NCBI RefSeq assembly: GCF_004341505.2
Contig: NZ_SLYP02000001.1
Location: 62,001-126,000, forward strand
DNA: 64,000 nucleotides
DNA from: Sphingomonas sp. JUb134
GTDB lineage: Bacteria; Pseudomonadota; Alphaproteobacteria; Sphingomonadales; Sphingomonadaceae
Direction: 5' to 3'
The notes below the pieces were generated by a model. That model did not search any database and was not told where the DNA came from. It worked only from the letters and a program-made list of their open reading frames with translations. A program made the translations under genes and the position numbers. Within the stretch, counting starts at the first letter, position 1; each line of letters starts with the position of its first letter. Below, piece by piece: positions 43,437 to 50,386 of this stretch.

Positions 43437-44990
43437 CTACCGGAGAGGATCGCAGGGTGGGGCCGGCTCGGTGGACGGCGCGACCGGTGTTGGCCGGCGG
43501 GTGAGCACCTCCCATTCCTGGACCGCCATGGCCGTGTTCGTGCCGCTGGCACGCGCGGACTGGAAGATTGCACGCAGGCACCGGGTTCTGACGGGGGCGA
43601 AGCGGGTCTGCTGGAAGGCACCGACGCCGGTGCCGTAGCGGTCTGCGCGCGGGACCGGCCTCCAGCTGCCGTTCCAATATTCGATGCGCCAGGCCGCGGG
43701 AGCCGCGATGCCGGCAGCGTCGTCGGCAACGAACCAGATGCGAGATTCACTGACGGTAACCGGCTTTTGCCAGCGATATTCGATCCACTGCTGCGGCGGA
43801 TTCGCAGCCGTGGCGCTGCCCCACATCTCGGGCGGCAGGGGTGACGCGCGGGTGGCGCTGTCGTTGAGCGCGCGCAGCCAGTAGCGCACCGGGATCGGCT
43901 CGTTGGAGGCGGCGGGCGTCGCGGCAGGGGCGATGTTGCGGCTGGGCGGCGGCACCGGCTGCGGGCTGCGGGTCGGCACGACCGGGCGGATCGCGGGCGG
44001 GCTGACGCTGTCGTCCCACTCCAGCCGGTCGATGGCGACGCTGCGGCGGAAGTGCCCGCCGCCCGCGCCATCGGCAGTGTGGTAGGCGAGATACCATTGC
44101 CCGCGATACTCGACCGCACCCGGATGCGACGTCGTCGAGGACACCGGTTTCAGCACGGTGCCGCGATAGGTCCAGGGGCCCAGCGGGGTCGGCGCCGTCC
44201 CATAGGCGATGCAGGCGTGGTAGAGCGTCGGCGTGCAGGGCGAGTCCGGCCCGGCATTGTTGCCCGCATAGAGCATGTAATAGACGCCCTTGCGCTTCAT
44301 CAGCCACGGCGCCTCGAAGAAGCCGGTCAGCCCCGTCACTGCGATCTGGCGGCCCCTGGGCGTCACCATGTCGCGCTCCAGCTCGATGCCGCGCAGCTTC
44401 CCGAACGTCCCCCAATAAAGATAGACGCGGCCATCATCGTCGACGAGCACGGTCGGGTCGATATTCTGGATGGTGTTGGGCTCGGGCGCCCGCTGCGACA
44501 CGATCGGGCCTGTGGGATGCGCGTCCGCCCAAGGACCGGTCGGGTGGTCCGCCACGGCGACGCCGATGGCAAAGCCGTCCTTGGCGTCGGTGTTCGCCTC
44601 CAGCACCGGGGCATAGAGATAGAGCCGGCCGTCCGCGCCCTTCACGATTTGCCCGGCATAGGCGCGGCCGGGCTCGGCCCAGCGGAAGATGCCTTCGGGC
44701 GTCGCGACCGCGGGATAATGGGTCCAGGCGCCTGCCGCCGGGTCCCGCGTGGCAAGCAGCTGCCACTCGTTCATGATGAAGTCGTTGACGTCGGGCGGCG
44801 CCTCGTCGCGGCCGGCGAGGATGTAGAGCGTGTCGTCGATCACCACCGGCGCGGGATCGGTCGAATAGAAGCGCCCGTCCGCCAAAATCGGGTTGCCGGC
44901 GCTCTGCACCGGCACGCCCCGCTGGGCGGCGGCGGCCGGCCACGCGGCTGCGAGCAGCGCCGCGAACGCGACCGGCCGCCCCGCCCGCAT
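43437..44990 (-). CDS. GH43 arabinofuranosidase-like with C-terminal F5/8-type module
   Basis: 517-aa exported enzyme. The propeller shows RFYSTDPAPVVIDDTLYIL (Asp base), NIDPTVLVDDDGRVYLYWG (second Asp) and GFFEAPWLMKRKGVYYMLY (acid Glu). After a Pro-rich linker (RSPQPVPPPS) a C-terminal domain of about 150 aa has the layout of a discoidin/F5-8C carbohydrate-binding module (QWIEYRWQKPVTVSESRIWF, WEVLTRR). It starts 1 bp after the DUF885 stop and ends the GH127 operon, so it may remove alpha-linked arabinose from the same glycan that GH127 attacks. Confidence 0.87.
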   Translation of the reverse strand: MRAGRPVAFAALLAAAWPAAAAQRGVPVQSAGNPILADGRFYSTDPAPVVIDDTLYILAGRDEAPPDVNDFIMNEWQLLATRDPAAGAWTHYPAVATPEGIFRWAEPGRAYAGQIVKGADGRLYLYAPVLEANTDAKDGFAIGVAVADHPTGPWADAHPTGPIVSQRAPEPNTIQNIDPTVLVDDDGRVYLYWGTFGKLRGIELERDMVTPRGRQIAVTGLTGFFEAPWLMKRKGVYYMLYAGNNAGPDSPCTPTLYHACIAYGTAPTPLGPWTYRGTVLKPVSSTTSHPGAVEYRGQWYLAYHTADGAGGGHFRRSVAIDRLEWDDSVSPPAIRPVVPTRSPQPVPPPSRNIAPAATPAASNEPIPVRYWLRALNDSATRASPLPPEMWGSATAANPPQQWIEYRWQKPVTVSESRIWFVADDAAGIAAPAAWRIEYWNGSWRPVPRADRYGTGVGAFQQTRFAPVRTRCLRAIFQSARASGTNTAMAVQEWEVLTRRPTPVAPSTEPAPPCDPLR

Positions 44991-44991
44991 C

Positions 44992-46776
44992 CTATTGTTC
45001 GTCCGGGTACGGCCCCTTGCCGCCTTCCGCGATCAGCTGGTCGACCCGTGCCGAAACTACCGGCAGCGGCACCGATCCGAGCTCGAGCACCGCGTCGTGG
45101 AAGTTGCGGATGTTGAACTTGGGGCCGAGCGCCTTTTCGGCCTTGCCGCGCGCTTCCTGGATCGCGAGCTCTCCGAGGTAATAGGACAGCGCCTGTCCCG
45201 GCCAGGCGATGTAGCGATCCACCTCGGTCGTGATCTCGTGATCGGCCATGGCGGTGTTGTCGTGCAGGTACTTCTGGGCCTGCTCACGGCTCCACCCCTT
45301 GGTGTGGATGCCGGTGTCGACCACCAGCCGGGCGGCGCGCCACATCTGGTAGCTGAGCATGCCGAACACATCATAGGGCGTGTCGTACATCCCCATCTCT
45401 TCGCCCAGCGCCTCGCAATACAGCGCCCAGCCCTCGCCATAGGCGGAGATATAGCTGTCGCGGCGGAACGCCGGCAGGCTGGTGTTCTCCGCCGCCAGCG
45501 GCATCTGGAAGGCGTGGCCCGGCGCGCTTTCGTGCAGGGTCAGCGCCGGGATCGAATAGAGCGGACGCGCCGGCAGGTTGTAGGTGTTGACGAGGTAGAT
45601 GCCCGGCCCGCCGCGCCCGCCGGTGTAGAAGGGCGCGACCTCGTCCGGCACCGGCTTGATCGCGAAGCGACTGCGCGGCAGCCGGCCGAAATACTGACTG
45701 GCCTTGCCGTCAAAGGTCTTGGCCACCCAGGCGGCGCGATCGAGCAGCGCCTGTGGAGTCTTGGCGTAGAAACGTGGATCGGTGCGCAGGAAGGTCAGGA
45801 ACGCCGGCAGGTCACCCTGGAAGCCGACCTGCCGCATCACCTCCAGCATCCGCGCGCGGATCTTGGCGACTTCGGACAGGCCGATCGCGTGGATCTCGTC
45901 CGGCGTCTTATCGAGCGTCGTGAACTCGCGGATCTTGGACTGGTAGTACGCCTTGCCGTCGGGAAGGTGATAGGCGTCCAGCTCCTTGCGGGCGCCGGGA
46001 ATATATTCGGTGCGCAGGAACGTGAGCAGCCTGGCGTGGGCGGGCACCACCGCCTCGCGGATCGCCGCCTCTCCCTCCTTGCGCAGTGCCGCCTGGGTCG
46101 CCGCCGGGATGGTCGAGGGCATCTTGCGGAACGGCGCGTAGAACGCCTGGTCGTCCAGCGACTTGGCCTCGGCGACCTGTGCGACGCCGAGGTCGCGGCC
46201 CTTCAGCGTGATCGCGGACGGGGTGAAGCCGCGCTTGAGGCCGGCGCGCATGTTCGCGATCTGCTGGTCATAATAGCGCGGTACCTCCCGCAGCATCGCG
46301 ATGTAATTGCGATAGGCGGTCTCGTTCTCGAGCGGCTCGCGCGCCCAGCCGGCGATGTCACCCCAGAAGCTGGTGTCGGCGTTGAGCGGCTTTTCATATT
46401 CGCGGTAGCGCTGCTCGGCCAAGAGCGCGTCGATCTGCCCCTTGTAGACCGCATAGTTGACGCGGTTGGCAGGCGACAGCGTGGCGGGGTCGATGGCGGC
46501 GAGCGCGCGTTCGGTCGCTTCCCAGCGCTGGAGCTTTTCGGCCTGCACCTTGGGGCCGACGTCCGGCAGGCGCTTGGCCGCGCCCGCAGGGCTGTCCTCG
46601 TTGGGGGCGGACTGCTGCGTGCGCCATTCCCATTCGGCCGTGTAGATCGCCTCGAACCGCTGGTCGGCGGTCTGGGCAGGCGCGGCCTGTGCCGGGGCCG
46701 CGGCGACCGCCGCCTCCACCACCGCCAGCTGCCCCATCATCAACGCTGCCCCAAGCAGAAACCGTGCCTTGCGCAT
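44992..46776 (-). CDS. DUF885 family exported metallopeptidase-like protein
   Basis: 594-aa periplasmic protein with a signal peptide to about residue 28. The core has the zinc-binding helix pattern LTLHESAPGHAFQ (HExxxxH) and a downstream AYGEGWALYCEALGEEMGMY with candidate Glu ligands, the hallmark of the DUF885 peptidase group. The family is thought to cleave peptides; the substrate is unknown. It starts 2 bp after the Ldh2-family gene and ends 1 bp before the GH43 gene, so a peptidase is built into an arabinosidase operon, which fits a glycoprotein substrate. Confidence 0.85.
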   Translation of the reverse strand: MRKARFLLGAALMMGQLAVVEAAVAAAPAQAAPAQTADQRFEAIYTAEWEWRTQQSAPNEDSPAGAAKRLPDVGPKVQAEKLQRWEATERALAAIDPATLSPANRVNYAVYKGQIDALLAEQRYREYEKPLNADTSFWGDIAGWAREPLENETAYRNYIAMLREVPRYYDQQIANMRAGLKRGFTPSAITLKGRDLGVAQVAEAKSLDDQAFYAPFRKMPSTIPAATQAALRKEGEAAIREAVVPAHARLLTFLRTEYIPGARKELDAYHLPDGKAYYQSKIREFTTLDKTPDEIHAIGLSEVAKIRARMLEVMRQVGFQGDLPAFLTFLRTDPRFYAKTPQALLDRAAWVAKTFDGKASQYFGRLPRSRFAIKPVPDEVAPFYTGGRGGPGIYLVNTYNLPARPLYSIPALTLHESAPGHAFQMPLAAENTSLPAFRRDSYISAYGEGWALYCEALGEEMGMYDTPYDVFGMLSYQMWRAARLVVDTGIHTKGWSREQAQKYLHDNTAMADHEITTEVDRYIAWPGQALSYYLGELAIQEARGKAEKALGPKFNIRNFHDAVLELGSVPLPVVSARVDQLIAEGGKGPYPDEQ

Positions 46777-46778
46777 GT

Positions 46779-47819
46779 CTAAGCCTTGCCCCCCTGTGCC
46801 AGCGCCATCAGATCGGCGTGGAGAGACGCGGGCACCCGCACGCCTTCCACCAGGCTGCGCCGCCGCGCGGCATAGCGCCGCGACCCCGGCAGGCGCGCAC
46901 CCTGCGTTTCGATTGCTTCGAACATCGCTTCGGCGCGCGCGAGATGCTCGGCGACGCCCGCACCCAGGAAGCCCGCCGGGTCGATCGCGAGCACCAGCTC
47001 GCCGCCCAACGGCGATCCGCCCGCGCCGTCGTCGGCCGCCATCGATTCCTTGCTGGTCATGTCGCCGATCAGCGGCCCGGCGATCAGCTCGACCATCGCC
47101 GCGAGCGCCGATCCCTTGTGCCCGCCGAAGGTCCGCATCGCACCTGCGAGCACGGCCGCGGCGTCGGTGGTGGGATTGCCGTCGGCGTCATAGCCCCAGC
47201 TGTCGGGCACGGGCTTGCCCGCGCGACGGTGGAGCTCGATCTCGCCGCGCGCGACCGCACTGGTGGCAAAGTCGAACACGAACGGCTCGCGGCCCGGCCG
47301 TGGCCAGCCGAAGGCGATCGGGTTGGTGCCGAACACCGGCTCCGTCCCGCCCGCCGGCGCGACCCAGGCGTGGCTGGGGGTGAAGGCGAGCGCGACCAGC
47401 CCCTGTTCGGTCAGCGCCTCGACCTCCGGCCAGAGCGCGGCGAAGTGGACCACATTGTTCAGCGCCAGTGCGGCGATGCCGAACTTGCGCGCCTTTTCCA
47501 CCAGCAGCGGCTTGCCGCGCTCGAAGGCGAGTTGGGCAAAGCCGCCGCCGCCATCGACCCGCACCAGCGCCTGCGCCGGCTCGCTGACCACCGGCACCGC
47601 GTCCTTCGACACGCGGCCGGTGGCGATGCTGCGGGTCGCGACCAGCAGTCGGTAGACGCCGTGCGATCCGCAGCCGTCTCGCTCGCCGGACACCAGCGTC
47701 TCGGCAACCGCCGCGGCATGGTCCGCGGAAAGACCCGCGCCGGACAGCACGCTGCGCGACAGCGTGCGGACCTCGTCCAGCGTCATCGGCACCGTGTCGG
47801 GTGCAGTCGCCTCGCTCAC
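46779..47819 (-). CDS. Ldh2/malate dehydrogenase-like family oxidoreductase
   Basis: 346-aa cytoplasmic NAD(P)H enzyme of the family that includes delta1-pyrroline-2-carboxylate reductase, delta1-piperideine-2-carboxylate reductase, ureidoglycolate and diketogulonate dehydrogenases. Motifs: DGCGSHGVYRL (catalytic His), TPSHAWVAPAGGTEPVFGTNP (nucleotide site), DFATSAVARGEI and HKGSALAAMVELIAG. The start overlaps the GH127 stop by 4 bp. In this setting an imino-acid reductase acting on pyrroline carboxylates from (hydroxy)proline is attractive but not shown. Confidence 0.85.
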   Translation of the reverse strand: MSEATAPDTVPMTLDEVRTLSRSVLSGAGLSADHAAAVAETLVSGERDGCGSHGVYRLLVATRSIATGRVSKDAVPVVSEPAQALVRVDGGGGFAQLAFERGKPLLVEKARKFGIAALALNNVVHFAALWPEVEALTEQGLVALAFTPSHAWVAPAGGTEPVFGTNPIAFGWPRPGREPFVFDFATSAVARGEIELHRRAGKPVPDSWGYDADGNPTTDAAAVLAGAMRTFGGHKGSALAAMVELIAGPLIGDMTSKESMAADDGAGGSPLGGELVLAIDPAGFLGAGVAEHLARAEAMFEAIETQGARLPGSRRYAARRRSLVEGVRVPASLHADLMALAQGGKA

Positions 47820-50200
47820 GCGGTCGCGCCGGGCTTCGCGGTGAACAGGCGGACGCCGAACACCGGGCCGGCGCTGCTGCGGTCATGCGGCACGAACTTC
47901 ACCTTCACGCTCTGCTTGCCCTTGGTGAGTGCCTCGGGAAGCGGATATTCGACGTCGAAGAACTTGCCCGGCTGGTCGTTCTCCAGATGCTGGGTGGCGA
48001 GCTTCACATTGTCGACGAGGATGTCGAAGTCGCGCGCGCGCTCGCTGCCCCAATAGCTGGCCTGCAGGACGAGCGGGCCCGGCTTCACCTTCATCGAGAA
48101 TTCGAAATAGCCGCCCGAGCGCGCATCGCGCCCGTTCCGACCGCGGTAGGAAACCGGATAGGAGATTTCGGAGGTGAGGTTGTGGTCGCGCTCCGGCTGC
48201 ATCTCGCCCAGGTGCATGACGTCGACCGAGCGGGCAGCGATGTCCTTCACGCGCGCCTGTTCGGCGAGGAACGCGACCTGCTCGTTCTTCCAGCCGGCCT
48301 CGCTGAAGCGCTTGAAGTAGACGGCGCTGCGCCGCTCATACTGCGAGTAGAAGGGCACGAAGGTCAGGTCGGCCGGGCGCAGCAGCCCCTTGGTGGCGTA
48401 GGTCGCGCGGCCCTGCGCCGGGGTGAAGGCGGCAAGCGGCTGTTCGCCGACCATCGCAGGATCCGCGCCCTGCCATTCGCCCTCGCCCGCGCCGAGATCG
48501 GCTGCCAGCACCATCGGCCCGCGCACCACCGCGACCGTGTTTGGGTCGCCCGGCGCCGATTCCAGCCGCAGTTCCAGCGGGAAGGTGATCGCGACCACGT
48601 CGCCCGCCTTCCAACGGCGGTCGACCACGGCATAGCCGTTGCCGATCGCAGGGGTGACGGGCTGGTCGTTGACGGTGACCTGCACCGCGTTGCCCGCCCA
48701 GCCAGGCACGCGCAGCGCGATCGGAAAGCGTCCGCGCTTCTGCAGCGCGGCGAGCGTCAGGCGCGCACCGGGCTCGAATGGATAGCTGGTCTCTAGCGCG
48801 ATCTGCGCGCCGCGCGTCTGCCACTGCGCCTCGGCCGGGATGTAGAGGTTGACGATCAGGCCGCCCTCACCCTCCCAGAAGATCGCCTCGCCATGCTTGG
48901 CGTGGCTTTCCATGCCGGAGCCGACGCAGCACCAGAAGGGGTCGTCGTTGGGTTCCGAATAGCCCCGCTTCGTGCCCGTCATCAGCGGCGTCATGTAGGT
49001 GAAGCCCCCGGTCTTGGGGTTCTGCGCCGACATGACGTGGTTGAGGTGCGCGCGTTCGTAATAGTCGAACAGCGCGCCGTCGGGCTGCCAATGGTAGAGC
49101 TGCTGCGTCAGCTTGAGCATGTTGTACGTGTTGCAATGCTCGCACGTCTGCTCGGTGATGTGGTTGGCGATGCTGTCGGGTTCCGAGAAATACTCGCGGT
49201 CCGCATTGCCGCCGATCACATAGCTGTGATGCTGCGTCACCGTCTTCCAGAAGAAGGTGGCGGCGTTGCGCTGCTCGGGTTTGCCGGTGAGGTCGTGGAG
49301 CCGCGCCAGGCCGATGAGCTTGGGCACCTGGGTGTTGGCGTGGAAGTTGGCGAGCTTGTCCTCGCCCGCGACCAGCGGGTCGAGCACGCGATGGTCGTAG
49401 ATCCGCTCCGCGACCGCGAGCCAGCGCCTGTCGTTGGTGCGGGCGTAGAGCTCGGCATAGCTTTCGTTGAGGCCGCCGTATTCGCAGCCCAGCAGCTTCT
49501 CCATCTGCGCGTCGTCGAGGGCCGCGAACACCCGCTCGAAATAGCCGCCCAGGCCGGTGACGACCTGCAGCGCCTTGGGATTGCCCCAGGCGCCGTGGAT
49601 GTCGAGCAGGCCGGCGAACAGCTTATGCACGGTGTAAAGCGGCGACCAGCTGCCGTTGAGATCGAAGCCGCCGGACCGGATCTCGCCCTTCATCACCTCG
49701 GGGAAGATCTCCTCCCCGTCGACGATCGTGCCGTCCTTCCGCTTGCGACCGAGCGCGCCGACATAGCCGGTGCCGCGCTTCGCCTGCGCCTCGGCGAGTT
49801 CGTCGACGATATAGTCGGCGCGGCGGCGGCATTCGGGATCGCCGGTCTGCTGCCACGTCAGCACCAGCGCGGTCATGTAGTGGCCGAGCGTGTGGCCCGC
49901 GATCGTGTCGTTCTCCCAGCCGCCATAGATCGGCGCCTTGGGCTCGAGCCCGGCATATTTGCGGAAATTGTGGAGGAAGCGATCGGGATCGAGCCGGTGC
50001 AGATAGCCGCGGTTGACCTCGACCGCGGTCGCATAGTCGGACGGCTTGAGCCGCACGGCCGCAAGCGGTAGCGGCTTGGGCTTGGCGGGCAGCAGCGACG
50101 CGCCGGGATTCGCCACCCGCGCCATAGCGCGCGCGCCTTGCGCTGCGAAGACCAACGTGGCTGCCCCTACCAGCAGTTCCCTACGGCTGCTCTCGATCAC
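47816..50200 (-). CDS. GH127 beta-L-arabinofuranosidase
   Basis: 794-aa exported enzyme. The N-terminus is Tat-like (SSRRELLVG). The (alpha/alpha)6 barrel has IYGGWENDTIAGHTLGHY, YFSEPDSIANHITEQTCEHCN and FWCCVGSGMESHAKHG. The zinc-bound cysteine nucleophile site is intact: Cys424-Cys425, Cys353 or Cys356, and Glu340. GH127 enzymes release beta-1,2-linked arabinofuranose, including that on hydroxyproline of plant extensins. C-terminal beta-sandwich domains follow. It is the first gene of the GH127-Ldh2-DUF885-GH43 operon and has an operator-like site 17 bp before its ATG. Confidence 0.95.
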   Translation of the reverse strand: MIESSRRELLVGAATLVFAAQGARAMARVANPGASLLPAKPKPLPLAAVRLKPSDYATAVEVNRGYLHRLDPDRFLHNFRKYAGLEPKAPIYGGWENDTIAGHTLGHYMTALVLTWQQTGDPECRRRADYIVDELAEAQAKRGTGYVGALGRKRKDGTIVDGEEIFPEVMKGEIRSGGFDLNGSWSPLYTVHKLFAGLLDIHGAWGNPKALQVVTGLGGYFERVFAALDDAQMEKLLGCEYGGLNESYAELYARTNDRRWLAVAERIYDHRVLDPLVAGEDKLANFHANTQVPKLIGLARLHDLTGKPEQRNAATFFWKTVTQHHSYVIGGNADREYFSEPDSIANHITEQTCEHCNTYNMLKLTQQLYHWQPDGALFDYYERAHLNHVMSAQNPKTGGFTYMTPLMTGTKRGYSEPNDDPFWCCVGSGMESHAKHGEAIFWEGEGGLIVNLYIPAEAQWQTRGAQIALETSYPFEPGARLTLAALQKRGRFPIALRVPGWAGNAVQVTVNDQPVTPAIGNGYAVVDRRWKAGDVVAITFPLELRLESAPGDPNTVAVVRGPMVLAADLGAGEGEWQGADPAMVGEQPLAAFTPAQGRATYATKGLLRPADLTFVPFYSQYERRSAVYFKRFSEAGWKNEQVAFLAEQARVKDIAARSVDVMHLGEMQPERDHNLTSEISYPVSYRGRNGRDARSGGYFEFSMKVKPGPLVLQASYWGSERARDFDILVDNVKLATQHLENDQPGKFFDVEYPLPEALTKGKQSVKVKFVPHDRSSAGPVFGVRLFTAKPGATA

Positions 50201-50216
50201 ATGCCTCTCCCCTGAA

Positions 50217-50230
50217 ATACGGTATACGAT
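50217..50230. promoter_or_regulatory. Putative GntR operator, site 2
   Basis: ATACGGTATACGAT differs at one base from the site in the hydroxyproline promoter (28882-28895). It lies 17 bp before the GH127 ATG, where a repressor would block transcription start. A TTGACG at 50248-50253 on the minus strand could be the -35 element. Confidence 0.65.
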
Positions 50231-50284
50231 TACGGTGCGCTTCCCGCGCCGTCAACCGCTGCCATTCCTCATGGTAGTTCAAAC

Positions 50285-50298
50285 ATCGTATAATGTAT
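50285..50298. promoter_or_regulatory. Putative operator site 3 overlapping a -10 box
   Basis: ATCGTATAATGTAT matches the reverse complement of site 1 at 12 of 14 positions. It contains a perfect TATAAT (50289-50294) on the plus strand, about 90 bp before the DUF5695 start. A regulator bound here would cover the plus-strand promoter. No good -35 was found at the expected distance. Confidence 0.5.
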
Positions 50299-50386
50299 TT
50301 GACCTACGGAGACTCGGCTGGTTTCATGCCGGTGAAGATACTGCCGTTGCTGCACCCTTGCCGCCGCAGACTAGGAGCCCCGCCGA

